From positions 101,784 through 165,783 of the forward strand of contig NZ_FOMI01000010.1 in NCBI RefSeq assembly GCF_900112595.1: a DNA stretch of 64,000 nt. The letters run 5' to 3'. A program made the translations under genes and the position numbers. Below, piece after piece: positions 19,301-27,293 of this stretch (position 1 is the first letter of the stretch; every line of letters begins with the position of its first letter). Source of the DNA: Algibacter pectinivorans (GTDB lineage: Bacteria; Bacteroidota; Bacteroidia; Flavobacteriales; Flavobacteriaceae). The notes below the pieces were generated by a model. It saw only the letters and a program-made list of their open reading frames with translations, had not been told where the DNA came from and made no database searches.

Positions 19301-19636
19301 ACCACTTGGATAAAACAAGTTAATTTTAATGCCTTTAAACGTAATAGATTGATTGCTACCAATAAACAACGCCATATTTTTAGACTTACCAATACGCTCA
19401 TTTAATTCTTCTTGAAACTCTTGTAGTAATTGCTTTTCGTTATTATCGAACTTTTTTAAAAGTTTACGATAGGCAGTTTTATTAAGTGTAGTTTCGCTAA
19501 TAAAGTATTTTAAATCTTCTACTACAAAATGTAATTTAGAAACTGTATTTGCTTTTACTTCTTTGTATTGTAACCCATCTGCACGATTGGTAAAGAAGTT
19601 CATTAAGTATTTGTCTTGCAGTATTAATTCGTCCAT
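16358..19636 (-). CDS. hsdR: Type I restriction enzyme R subunit
   Basis: The translocase-nuclease subunit of a type I restriction system, 1092 residues. The N-terminal PD-(E/D)xK nuclease shows RPDITFF followed by GYSELKS. The SF2 motor shows Walker A GFGKS (K401), DEIH, a GFTATP motif and the C-terminal motif QTISRVNR. The usual GSGKS is GFGKS here, still a legal Walker A. It starts 2 bp after the hsdS stop and is cotranscribed with hsdS and the HEPN gene. It cleaves foreign DNA lacking the adenine methylation set by HsdM-HsdS. It looks intact. Confidence 0.93.
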   Translation of the reverse strand: MDELILQDKYLMNFFTNRADGLQYKEVKANTVSKLHFVVEDLKYFISETTLNKTAYRKLLKKFDNNEKQLLQEFQEELNERIGKSKNMALFIGSNQSITFKGIKINLFYPSGSITHGDTLFNENQFSVVQELPYIYKYQGKTQFSFRPDITFFLNGIFLGYSELKSNYNNQSAHKDGKIKIANDYQKAVTNYLEIADGNDVSQTIRKDFLKIFEKAIHITTTDVQDTFIIRNISNQFDEIKTQVENNSFDFDKYKANLKDALKPYPLNNREATKQQRFEEVFKALYGKKMIEREILYYNFIERELVKSEKGKQKEYKHNDGRLIAPRPKQKFGADKIINKIDEFLEHEDEPDYFINKLRQQLTEKGLGATQIEELITKRQKYQNNKNVYSLLLQYAAGFGKSNIIGWSSLMLKDLRKNDEFVYDKIMLVVDRVQLRDQLDSKMYNMNIANSMFIEANSKKSFLEALNTDKRIVVVNLQKFNSIREFLDNEVVQKLSAMRIAFLIDEIHRSNSGQQHEEMVSLFDELQNSFDTNKEYKKTYNKKNLIIGFTATPSDVTLARFGEYNKYAEAEKIWVPFDSYTMKEAIEDGYILNPIKGIVPVSAKMYFEKPEDATEGFEEDNGYYQELPNNPDAGVDADGKKYRISKKNIYENEERIEAISKFVAKRLVSAVYHNIRGTAKAMFAASSIKAAIKYRKYIQQYYNELVSEKKHERFKDAPIYIVYSSDGQKYESATTLNGGLSEAKVLQNFTKIARNGLVIVVDKLQTGFDEPKLHTLFLDKEIRGINAIQTISRVNRTAGKYKKDCKIIDLSYKNVNVNNIKQAFEHFSNVVVSDFDPLGQEQLLQEIYENVKQENIFKTHFNLFKAYQLGDKKDITPILNFESAVAELVRKQPEEAKKLKQSINKYFRILNLIAFVIEIDEKYSEEHFTEFWYRFSVLYNSLTGTSELIDDVEVYFDNRIGIVAPPEVDEGKGKKKSEVNEPNSKYSKQYKFDILAIIEKRNEEEEEIEALILDFQHKIEAFFEYVNKEGTRVIAKMKSTKTAFDEDEIYKDFEIIYKKYIRRNRKTLGQFFIKETEDIVNQLCDDFEKTVK

Positions 19637-19638
19637 AA

Positions 19639-20961
19639 TTATGCGCTTACTTTTACTTTACCTGTTACTACTTCGTTTATTAGTGTTTTACGTAACTCTT
19701 TTAAAGTAGTAATTTGAGTTTCTATGTTTTTTACAATTTTATCTATGGTTGCTGTTTTACCATCTAAATAATCTGCTATTTGTTGTTGTTCTTTTTTAGA
19801 AGTAAAACAGACTTTGAAGTATTTAACATCTCCTTGATTAATACCTCCTTGAGCACCACCGGTCATTAATGTCCTGATTTTTTCTTTGGCTGAAATTAAA
19901 AAATAAAAATAGTATCTATGAGATGTGTATTTTTTATTTGAATCAATTGACACAATTGATTGATTTATAGTTGTATCAAAATTCAAATAACCAATATTAG
20001 AACAAGTAGCACCTGTTAAAGCTATTAATATTGAATCTTTTCTTGCCATTTTAGTAGAAGTTTTCAACAATGCTTCTTCTGAAATATATGACTTAATAAC
20101 ATTATCATTTACCTCTCCATTTTGAACTGCACCTGATGGAATCCAAGGAATATCTCCTATCCAAAATGATTTTTCTTTTGTTGATGGTGTACCACCTGCA
20201 AGTGTATTGAAAATATCCTTAATTCTTTTGACTTCCCAATGTTCTGGCATTTCTCCTATCCAATCAATACCGCTATCTTTTAGTTTTACTGTTTTATCTA
20301 AACCTTTGGTGACAGTTTCATTAATTAAAGTTTTACGGTAGGCTTTATAGTGTTTTATTTTTTGTTGTAAAAGATTTACTTTTTTATCTATTGCTGTGGT
20401 TTTAGCGTCTAAATAATTGGCTATTTGGGTCTGTTCTTTTAATTCAGGAAAAGGTAAACCAACATTTAAAATTTGAGACATATTTAAAGCCTCCTTAGAA
20501 GTACCAGCTTGAATATTCATTATATATTCTTGAATAGTATTTGATTTTAAGTAATATGCGAAATAATCAACTTTCTTTTTCTTTACTCTTAAATAAATTA
20601 TATGTTGATTGATATTTGCAGTCTTTACTGATTCAGGAAAAATACAAGTTCTACCTATTGAAGCTCCTGTAATATTTATCAAAACATCAAAAGGCTTTAA
20701 TTGTGAGTTTTTCATTTTATTATGAACTTCCTCTGTGATAAAAGAAACATTATCTAACCTTAAACCATCATTATAAACATTTTGACTACGAATTAAAGGT
20801 ATTCCTTCATCTACATAAGTTTCACTACCTCCTTTTGGCGTCACACCACTTCCTATTTTAGTTATAGCGTCTTTAATTCTTTTAATTTCCCAATGTTCAG
20901 GGATCTCACCCAACCACTCAATACCAGAATCTTTATACTTACTATATCTTTGCTTTTCCAT
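19639..20961 (-). CDS. hsdS: Type I restriction enzyme specificity subunit
   Basis: The DNA-recognition subunit, 440 residues from ATG at 20961. An upstream ATG at 20991 lies inside the HEPN gene and adds a non-conserved MCNRFYFLNN; the ATG at 20961 follows the HEPN stop by 5 bp and matches the family start. The protein has two similar halves, each opening with a KDSGI(E/D)W(L/I)GE(I/M)PEHWE motif, then a target-recognition domain, then a coiled spacer (IANYLDAKT and IADYLDGKT). The two TRDs differ, so the target should be bipartite. There is a single hsdS, with no sign of an invertible set. Confidence 0.92.
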   Translation of the reverse strand: MEKQRYSKYKDSGIEWLGEIPEHWEIKRIKDAITKIGSGVTPKGGSETYVDEGIPLIRSQNVYNDGLRLDNVSFITEEVHNKMKNSQLKPFDVLINITGASIGRTCIFPESVKTANINQHIIYLRVKKKKVDYFAYYLKSNTIQEYIMNIQAGTSKEALNMSQILNVGLPFPELKEQTQIANYLDAKTTAIDKKVNLLQQKIKHYKAYRKTLINETVTKGLDKTVKLKDSGIDWIGEMPEHWEVKRIKDIFNTLAGGTPSTKEKSFWIGDIPWIPSGAVQNGEVNDNVIKSYISEEALLKTSTKMARKDSILIALTGATCSNIGYLNFDTTINQSIVSIDSNKKYTSHRYYFYFLISAKEKIRTLMTGGAQGGINQGDVKYFKVCFTSKKEQQQIADYLDGKTATIDKIVKNIETQITTLKELRKTLINEVVTGKVKVSA

Positions 20962-20966
20962 ATTAT

Positions 20967-22772
20967 TTAAGAAATAAAATCTATTGCACATTCCACATCT
21001 AAAAAGTCGATTAAAGTAAATCCTTTATGTTCTATATTCCCCAATTTAAGCTCGTTACCAATAAAATAATCTTCTATTGAGACACTACCATTTGTTGTAG
21101 CATTAGAAAGATGGTCTATCACCTCATTTAAAATAAAAGTTAGATAGTACCTTAAATTTGAAACTATAAGTTGATTATTGGTGTTTAAAGCTGCATCGTG
21201 AATAATTTCATTTCGCAACCTATAAATACGTGTAAAATGTATTTCTAAATTTTCCTTATGTCTGTTTAAATAGTTTTTTGCATTTGCAGGTTTAGTTGCA
21301 GAAGTATTTTTAAAAAACCATTCTTTTAACTTCATTGCTCTGTAAGCTAATAAAGGATAGTCCTCTAAAAGTTCTGTTTCTATATCTTGGTAAAACTGTT
21401 TCTCTTTTAAAAAATTATCATTCGCAGTAGTATATGTTGTTGCCTTTGCTTTTTGCACATTAGGTAATTGTGCAAAATGCCTTTTAAAACTGGTTATGTT
21501 TCTTTTTGTATAGGCTATTGCGTGTGCATTTATAAAATGTGTTTTTAAACGTACAATAGTATTATTACTCTCGTAATTGCTAAATAAATATTCTAAACCT
21601 ATCCAATAATTTATAAACTTATGTTCAATCTCAGTAGATTGATTACCTAATCTTAGATAGCGTACCGCAGATTTAATCTTTTCTTTGGTTTCATCAATAA
21701 TTTTAGAGTTATTAATGATAGAAGGTATTTTACTTGTAAAAGTTTGGTAGTGACTTTGTTCCGCTTTGTATTTACCATCAAGTATATTTGCGTTATTTTG
21801 AAAATCACCTTTTTCTGGTGAGCGTTGGTCTATAACTAATACTCGATTATGGATATTTAAAAACTCGCCTGATAGCCCTAAGTTTAGTACATCTAAATAT
21901 TCTGAAAGTTGTCTTCTTGCTTTTTTAAGAGCGGATAAGTAGTCAAGTGCTTCTACTGTACACTCTATAAATTTACGTTTATCAAGTTTTACATTAAATA
22001 CAGCTAATTCTGTAGTTGCTCTAGTGCCTGTTAAATTAATACTATCTATATCATCTTGAAGTGTTATACCATCAACTGCTATGTGAGACATTGCTGTATA
22101 AACTTTATCAGTAGTATCTATCCTAAAAACTACTTTATGTTCGCATTTATCTGCTAATATTCTTGTTTTAAAATTGGTAAAATGGTCTTCAAAATTTTTA
22201 CAGTTTCTAAGAGAATGAACGAATATCCCATAAAACAACTTATACAAAAAACCTTTAGAAAATTCTTTTTTAATAAGACTACTAAATAATATGTTTAAAG
22301 ATGTATCTATTTTACATAGATTTTCAAAAGAGTTGTCATTAGAAGCTACAAGAGTTGATATACCATCGATAACCTTTTCAACATAATCTTGGTTATCATC
22401 GAGTAACATTTTAATACTCGGGATTAATTTTTTGTAATTATCTTCTTTTGTTTGACCTAAAAGAACAGTTAAATATTCTAATGAAATAGTATCGTATTTA
22501 ATATATGAAGGTGCTACTGCAAGTAATGTATGTACTTCATCTATTAAAACTTTACCTGATTTAGCAGTACCCTTAATAGTATGAAAATGCTTTATGCGAC
22601 CTTTATCAAATTCATTAAGACAATACTTTAACTCTTGTAATATCGTTAAAGGATTATTAAGTTTTATTCTATATGAATCTATACTACCCATATAAAGAAG
22701 TTCTATAGATTTTTCTATAAAAAACTTTTGACAAATAGTTAATGATGTGTTATTATGGTCTATTATTTGCAT
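20967..22772 (-). CDS. HEPN-domain protein (Apea-like) embedded in the type I R-M locus
   Basis: A 601-residue protein, not part of a standard R-M system. The C-terminal third resembles Apea-like HEPN domains: INYWIGLEYLF followed about 130 residues later by RLRNEIIH, an R-x4-H motif (R520, H525) that forms the RNase site in HEPN toxins. The N-terminal 350 residues are not recognisable. I see no Walker A, so it is not a PrrC or RloC ATPase. It sits between hsdM and hsdS and is 5 bp from the hsdS start, so it is cotranscribed. A defence RNase role is inference from motif and context. Confidence 0.65.
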   Translation of the reverse strand: MQIIDHNNTSLTICQKFFIEKSIELLYMGSIDSYRIKLNNPLTILQELKYCLNEFDKGRIKHFHTIKGTAKSGKVLIDEVHTLLAVAPSYIKYDTISLEYLTVLLGQTKEDNYKKLIPSIKMLLDDNQDYVEKVIDGISTLVASNDNSFENLCKIDTSLNILFSSLIKKEFSKGFLYKLFYGIFVHSLRNCKNFEDHFTNFKTRILADKCEHKVVFRIDTTDKVYTAMSHIAVDGITLQDDIDSINLTGTRATTELAVFNVKLDKRKFIECTVEALDYLSALKKARRQLSEYLDVLNLGLSGEFLNIHNRVLVIDQRSPEKGDFQNNANILDGKYKAEQSHYQTFTSKIPSIINNSKIIDETKEKIKSAVRYLRLGNQSTEIEHKFINYWIGLEYLFSNYESNNTIVRLKTHFINAHAIAYTKRNITSFKRHFAQLPNVQKAKATTYTTANDNFLKEKQFYQDIETELLEDYPLLAYRAMKLKEWFFKNTSATKPANAKNYLNRHKENLEIHFTRIYRLRNEIIHDAALNTNNQLIVSNLRYYLTFILNEVIDHLSNATTNGSVSIEDYFIGNELKLGNIEHKGFTLIDFLDVECAIDFIS

Positions 22773-22896
22773 TATCTTATATAATTATATACTTTTGTAC
22801 TCTAATTAAGATATTATAACATCACGATAAAAAAGGAAGATAGGTTTAAATGGTTCTGGATACAATTCCGCATTTTCTCGCTACTTCCTTAGATAC

Positions 22897-22926
22897 AAAG
22901 GGAACTTTAAAAGGTTCCCTTTTTTT
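22897..22926. terminator. Hairpin between hsdM and the HEPN-S-R genes
   Basis: A perfect 9-bp stem (22897-22905 AAAGGGAAC with 22914-22922 GTTCCCTTT), an 8-base loop and a run of seven T on the + strand. On the minus strand it lies directly after the hsdM stop and is followed by TTTGTATC. It may attenuate hsdM readthrough, or stop antisense transcription into hsdM. Confidence 0.6.
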
Positions 22927-25012
22927 ATAATATATTTTCAAGTTCTTTTAATTTATCTTCTAAACTATTTAAGTTTCTCTTAATTTCACTTAATGGTTTT
23001 AATTGTTCTGGTTTATAGAATACTTTATTAAAGTTAATTTCTACACCAATAGTATTATCTATATATTTAAAAGGCTTTGTAATATATTTAGCCATAAAAG
23101 ATGCAATGTTTTGCTGATTGTCTTCTTCTATTGGTAAATACGGTATTACCTCATAATCCTTTTCGTAATCAGGTGTTAACTCAGTTGAAATTAAGATATA
23201 AGCATCTTTAGTTTTTGTTGCTTTTTTATATGATGCTTTAATTACTATTTTACCACAGCCTAAAGCTGCTTTACTTCCCTTCGTTTCTTCTATGATAGTT
23301 TCCTTATCAGAATCAAAATAATAACTCGTTTTGGCTGTAGTTACTTTTAAATCTGCCTCTTTATAATCTAAATTGGCTACTAAAGGCTTTACACCTTCAA
23401 CATAGTATTCCATTAAAGAATTATATTTTTTAGCATCAAAGGATCTAATTTCAAAATCTACAATTTCTATAGTTTTATCTTCTGTAACTTGTGTTATTTT
23501 AGTAGGATTTAGTTTTGTAGATTTTGCTCTAATTTCTTCTCCTTCTTTATTTTTCTTAACAGGTAATTGGCTTTCAAATGTTTTTCCATCTTCATCAACA
23601 TTGGTCAACATTATAGCTTGTTTGTTATAGTAGAAATGCCATTTATCAAATACTTTTGCATAATCTGTATCTTCAAAATTGATTAAAGCATCTACAATAG
23701 TTTTTCTGTTATCAAATACCATTTCTTTACGTTTCTTACCTTTACTTTTCTTTAAAGGTTCGTAAAAATCACTTCCATTAATTAAGATTACTTTGTCTTT
23801 ACGTTCTTGGACTTTATTCTTGTTGAAAATCCATAAATAGGTGTAAATACCTGTATTGAAAAATTCATCTGTAGGCATTTGTATAATAGCTTCTACCCAA
23901 TCGTTATCAAAAAAATATTTTCTAATATTACTTTCACCACTTCCTGCATCGCCACTAAATAAGGTAGAACCGTTATGAACTACAACCGATAAGCCTTTAG
24001 AATCTAATTGCGATAAAATATGTTGTGTAAATAAAAATTGACCATCTGAAATTGATGGTAAAGCGTGAAAACGTTCTGTAGTATCGTTTTCTATATCTTT
24101 TTTGTAGCCTTTCCAATCTACACCATAAGGCGGATTTGCTACAATAACATCAAACTGTTTTTCTATAAATGAAATATTAGTTAATGTGTTACCATAACGT
24201 ATATCTGAATCTGTACGAAAACGACTTTCTATTTTTGCTAATGCATATAAACTATCACTCCAATCCTCACCGTAGGTTTTTGTAGGTCTGTTATAGCTTT
24301 TTTGAATTAAATCTTCAACACCAAAAAGTAGGTTTCCTCCACCACAGGTTGGGTCATATATGGTTAGAAACTCTCCGTTATCTTCAATTTTAGATAAGAT
24401 AATTTCTGTAATTAAAGCTATAATATCATCAGGTGTATATTGCTCTCCAGCGGTTTCGGCAGATATATCAGCCCATTTACGTTTTATATGTTCTTCTAAA
24501 GTGGTTATATCAGAGTTATTGAAAGGTGTTAAATCTATTTCACTCCATTTTTTAACCGTATCAAAAAGAATATTCTTTTTACGTAATTGTCCGCTTAGAC
24601 CTGAAATATCTAAATATTTTTCTTCTGTGTTTCCTCTATCAACACCCAATAATTCTTTTGTTTCTGGGTCGAATGCTTTTAGGTAGGTATCAAAATCATT
24701 ATCGAATGTTGTATCATTCTTACAGATGTCTGCTAATGTTTTGTTTTGCCTAATTACAACTTCATTATAACCTATGTTATAATCTTTAAACTCTTCAAAA
24801 AAGTCGTTAACATCTTCTATATCATCAATAGTTTCTACTCCAAAATCTTTTAATAATTCTTTGTAATGACGTACTAATCTACTTTCCAACATTATCATTG
24901 CAAAGTAAGGCATCATATATTTTGGAAAGTCTGACTGCTTTATACCTGCACCAATTAAAAGGTCGGCAGTAGACCATACTTTAGATTCGTATTGTAATAT
25001 ATTTTGGCTCAT
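22925..25012 (-). CDS. hsdM: Type I restriction-modification DNA methyltransferase subunit
   Basis: The N6-adenine methyltransferase subunit, 695 residues. Motif I is DPTCGGGN and the catalytic motif IV is NPPYG (N293). An N-terminal helical HsdM_N domain precedes them, and the C-terminal region ends in a predicted coiled coil (LNSLEDKLKELE). It is longer than the common ~500-residue HsdM, with the extra length after the catalytic domain. It overlaps the upstream XRE gene by 4 bp (ATGA). The hairpin after its stop separates it from the other R-M genes, which would let methylation be expressed first. Confidence 0.92.
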   Translation of the reverse strand: MSQNILQYESKVWSTADLLIGAGIKQSDFPKYMMPYFAMIMLESRLVRHYKELLKDFGVETIDDIEDVNDFFEEFKDYNIGYNEVVIRQNKTLADICKNDTTFDNDFDTYLKAFDPETKELLGVDRGNTEEKYLDISGLSGQLRKKNILFDTVKKWSEIDLTPFNNSDITTLEEHIKRKWADISAETAGEQYTPDDIIALITEIILSKIEDNGEFLTIYDPTCGGGNLLFGVEDLIQKSYNRPTKTYGEDWSDSLYALAKIESRFRTDSDIRYGNTLTNISFIEKQFDVIVANPPYGVDWKGYKKDIENDTTERFHALPSISDGQFLFTQHILSQLDSKGLSVVVHNGSTLFSGDAGSGESNIRKYFFDNDWVEAIIQMPTDEFFNTGIYTYLWIFNKNKVQERKDKVILINGSDFYEPLKKSKGKKRKEMVFDNRKTIVDALINFEDTDYAKVFDKWHFYYNKQAIMLTNVDEDGKTFESQLPVKKNKEGEEIRAKSTKLNPTKITQVTEDKTIEIVDFEIRSFDAKKYNSLMEYYVEGVKPLVANLDYKEADLKVTTAKTSYYFDSDKETIIEETKGSKAALGCGKIVIKASYKKATKTKDAYILISTELTPDYEKDYEVIPYLPIEEDNQQNIASFMAKYITKPFKYIDNTIGVEINFNKVFYKPEQLKPLSEIKRNLNSLEDKLKELENIL

Positions 25013-25209
25013 TGTTTTTCTCGTTTCGTGTCTAATAATTCTTTAGGGTCAACTTGCAGGATTTCTCCAATTCTATAAAGTGTCTCCAAACTAGGTTGCT
25101 TCCTGTTTTGTACGTAACCATTAACAGTATTAAAGCTTTTGCCTAATTGTTCTGCAAGCCAGACTTGCTTAATTCCTTTTTCTTCAAGAACAGCTTTAAT
25201 TCGGTTCAT
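25009..25209 (-). CDS. Small XRE-family regulator, possible R-M control protein
   Basis: A 66-residue helix-turn-helix protein with the compact XRE fold (VWLAEQLGKSFNTVNGYVQNR, helices 2-3). Its stop overlaps the hsdM start by 4 bp, so it is the first gene of the modification transcript. Small XRE proteins at this position act as controllers (C proteins) that time methylase and nuclease expression. That role is inferred from size and position. Confidence 0.8.
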   Translation of the reverse strand: MNRIKAVLEEKGIKQVWLAEQLGKSFNTVNGYVQNRKQPSLETLYRIGEILQVDPKELLDTKREKQ

Positions 25210-25300
25210 TTTGTTATTTTAATAAAGTTCTAAATATAGATGTTTCATTTGTAAAACACATCGCATAACGTTATGTTTTTATATTCAAATTTTGCTTACA

Positions 25301-25327
25301 TTCAATAAAAAACCGCACATAGCGGTT
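25301..25327 (-). terminator. Terminator after the unknown two-gene unit
   Basis: On the minus strand AACCGC-TATGT-GCGGTT (25327 down to 25311) is followed by TTTTATTG, a compact intrinsic terminator about 150 bp past the stop at 25477. A second palindrome, CCCTCAA-A-TTGAGGG, lies at about 25343-25358. Confidence 0.65.
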
Positions 25328-25476
25328 ATTTTAAATTTAATCCCTCAAATTGAGGGACAATTAGTAATCCTAGAAAATCTGTTCTATAGTATTAATATGA
25401 CAAAAACACCAATTAGTGGTAACTATCTCAATATTTTACTATGATATTTTAAAGGCTTCTTAACTTTTGTCGTCAA

Positions 25477-25980
25477 CTATTTTTCAGTTAACTTATAAAA
25501 TTTGAAATGAATTTTACTCGACAACCTATCATTTACAATTAGACCTTTTTTATAATCCATTTCAAATAGTTCATAAAAATCTGTATAGTAATACTTATTT
25601 CCACTTTCTGTTGTTATAAGTTTTATTTTTTTGTTTTCAGCTAATTCTAATTTAGTTTCAGCATCAAAAACATCATATTCAAGACAAAACTGAACTCTTG
25701 TTCTGTAAATTCCCATTGTAATTTGCCCATAGCTTGGCTTGTCTATATTACCTCGATATACCACCGTATCATTATATACGATTTCAAATTGATAAGTTAT
25801 TAGGTTATTTTTTGTTGAATTTATTAAGGTTTCATCGGGTTCTTTTGATGACCAACCTTTATTAATATTTTTTTGTAAATATTCTAAATCCTCTATATTT
25901 AGTTCTGTTTTTTCAATATCCTGTCCGTTAGTAAATAGAAAACTGGCTAAAAGTGAAATTGTTAATATGATTTTTTTCAT
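25477..25980 (-). CDS. Exported protein of unknown function
   Basis: A 167-residue protein with a clear Sec signal (about 1-19, ending TNGQ). The rest is hydrophilic with beta-rich stretches (LITYQFEIVYNDTVVYRGNI) and no cysteine pair or catalytic motif that I recognise. It lies 11 bp after the stop of the 125-residue gene and probably shares its transcript. It is cargo of the integrated element, between the R-M and mobilization modules. No function is assigned. Confidence 0.7.
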   Translation of the reverse strand: MKKIILTISLLASFLFTNGQDIEKTELNIEDLEYLQKNINKGWSSKEPDETLINSTKNNLITYQFEIVYNDTVVYRGNIDKPSYGQITMGIYRTRVQFCLEYDVFDAETKLELAENKKIKLITTESGNKYYYTDFYELFEMDYKKGLIVNDRLSSKIHFKFYKLTEK

Positions 25981-25991
25981 AGTATTTTTTA

Positions 25992-26369
25992 TTAGTGAGA
26001 TTTTTGAGAAACGATATCTCCAGCTAAGTGAAGACCTAAGCCTGAATGGTATAATTTATTATTGGTATCAAAACATTTACCACATAAACGATAATCTGCT
26101 TCGGCATACGTGTAGAATTTCTCCCTACTTTCTATTATAACATCATACGATTTAAAACACATAAAACAGTCTATAGTGTAAATTGCATATTGTTTAATTG
26201 TACTCCATTCATTAAGGCAATAAGTACCTTTATATTTATCTAAAAATTCCTTTTCTGACATTACAAACTCCTCAATACCGTTAACTGTGTGATTTTTGAA
26301 ATATTCGTGAATCATTTCTATTGCATCAATGCTTAATTTTCCATTGATAATTATTTCTTTTTGTTTCAT
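25992..26369 (-). CDS. Small Cys-rich protein of unknown function
   Basis: A 125-residue soluble protein with two Cys pairs, DCFMCF and LCGKCF, about 35 residues apart, which could form a four-cysteine zinc site, plus several histidines near the C-terminus (LYHSGLGLHL). I do not recognise a family. Its ATG lies 10 bp beyond the T-run that ends the large nested hairpin at 26385-26539, so its expression may depend on readthrough of, or regulation by, that structure. The exported 167-residue gene follows by 11 bp. Confidence 0.65.
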   Translation of the reverse strand: MKQKEIIINGKLSIDAIEMIHEYFKNHTVNGIEEFVMSEKEFLDKYKGTYCLNEWSTIKQYAIYTIDCFMCFKSYDVIIESREKFYTYAEADYRLCGKCFDTNNKLYHSGLGLHLAGDIVSQKSH

Positions 26370-26379
26370 AATTGGGTAT

Positions 26380-26585
26380 AAAAAAAGCGTGGAACTGGAC
26401 TTACTAGTTTTAGAGGTCTCGCCAGAAACCCATCCACCACATAAGAACAGCCCACGCCGTGGCGTGGGCGTCTCAACTTAGATGTGGTGGAATTCAAAAC
26501 CTGGCGAGTTTCTAAAACCAAATCAAAAGCTAAACGCTTCATATTTTAATATTAAATTATTTTTCTCTTATATTATTTATTTTGT
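26380..26585 (-). ncRNA. Candidate structured RNA of the integrated element, nested long hairpin
   Basis: Five stems nest around one axis: AAGCGT/ACGCTT (26385-26390, 26534-26539), GTTTTAGA/TCTAAAAC (26407-26414, 26511-26518), CTCGCCAG/CTGGCGAG (26418-26425, 26501-26508), TCCACCACAT/ATGTGGTGGA (26433-26442, 26482-26491) and GCCCACGCC/GGCGTGGGC (26450-26458, 26461-26469). On the minus strand a TAAATTTG box precedes it and seven T follow the outer stem. The inner part is GC-rich in AT-rich surroundings. It may be an independent RNA or a leader of the next gene. An oriT or MITE would also be palindromic. Confidence 0.55.
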
Positions 26586-26591
26586 TCTCTA

Positions 26592-26599
26592 CAAATTTA
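26592..26599 (-). promoter_or_regulatory. Candidate -7 box for the structured RNA
   Basis: TAAATTTG on the minus strand matches the Bacteroidota TAnnTTTG box exactly and points to a start near 26585, about 45 bases before the outer stem. No clear -33 TTG is seen. Confidence 0.4.
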
Positions 26600-26668
26600 G
26601 GAATTTATATTTCTAAATAGTTGTTTTTTAAAGCTGAAATGCATTTGTTCTCAACGATTAAAAAAACC

Positions 26669-26729
26669 TTTTACTATTATGCTATTTTACATTTTAACTA
26701 TAAAACTATAATGCATTAAAATAGTAAAA
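26669..26729. repeat. Inverted repeat upstream of the structured RNA
   Basis: TTTTACTATT (26669-26678) and AATAGTAAAA (26720-26729) form a 10-bp inverted repeat in a stretch rich in AACTATA words, between the mobilization genes and the RNA candidate. It may be an operator. The rest of 26600-26800 shows nothing else. Confidence 0.3.
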
Positions 26730-26800
26730 CTATATTGATGTTAAACTATAAAGTAATAATAAGACTTTGTAGTTTTAATATAATAAATCAAAACTGTAAT

Positions 26801-27289
26801 TTATTTCTCCTTCCAATTATTATACTTCAATGCTTCTTTTTGATTTTTAAGGAAGTAGCTATGATAGTCATAGGCTTGTTTCTTAAACTTATTTCTATCT
26901 TTTAATACATTTTCATATTCGCTTTTTTCAACTGAATTCTTAACTGCGATGTAAAATGATAGTCCTGCTGTTGAAAGAAAAAAAACATTCAGAATAATCA
27001 GATAAAGCAATCTTTTTGAGCTAACTTTTTTATGAATATTCAATAATTCCTTATTATTTTCTCTTGTTTTTGCGTGAAAATTTTCAAAATCGTTTTTAAT
27101 AATATCACGATTGGATTGTTTCATTGCTTCAAGTTCTGCAACATTAAAATCTACCTTTATACTATTTAACTTCGAGATAGATTTGTTTAAAATATCGTTT
27201 CGTTCTCTAATGACCTTATCGAAATTTGACATTTGCTGAATTAGTACCTCTACCAATTCAGATACTTTTGGTTGGGATTGTTTAGCCAT
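26801..27289 (-). CDS. Mobilization-associated membrane protein, function unknown
   Basis: A 162-residue protein with a long charged helical N-terminus (about 1-88, probably coiled coil), one membrane helix (about 90-112, LLYLIILNVFFLSTAGLSFY) and a lysine-rich C-terminal tail. It begins 4 bp after the relaxase stop and is the third gene of the mobC-relaxase unit. Position and topology suggest a helper that brings the relaxosome to the membrane or to a conjugative pore, but that is inference; no family motif is seen. Confidence 0.7.
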   Translation of the reverse strand: MAKQSQPKVSELVEVLIQQMSNFDKVIRERNDILNKSISKLNSIKVDFNVAELEAMKQSNRDIIKNDFENFHAKTRENNKELLNIHKKVSSKRLLYLIILNVFFLSTAGLSFYIAVKNSVEKSEYENVLKDRNKFKKQAYDYHSYFLKNQKEALKYNNWKEK

Positions 27290-27293
27290 AGTT

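Noticed and set aside
16358..19636. Inactive HsdR because Walker A reads GFGKS
   Set aside because: GxGKS is still satisfied, and the DEIH, TATP and QTISRVNR motifs are intact.
19639..20961. Phase-variable hsdS locus
   Set aside because: The two halves share motifs as all HsdS proteins do, but there is one hsdS gene, no partial copies, no dedicated invertase and no simple repeat to drive switching.
26380..26540. Retron or other reverse-transcriptase-linked RNA
   Set aside because: The hairpin resembles an msr/msd region in size, but no reverse transcriptase motif (YxDD) is present in the surrounding genes.
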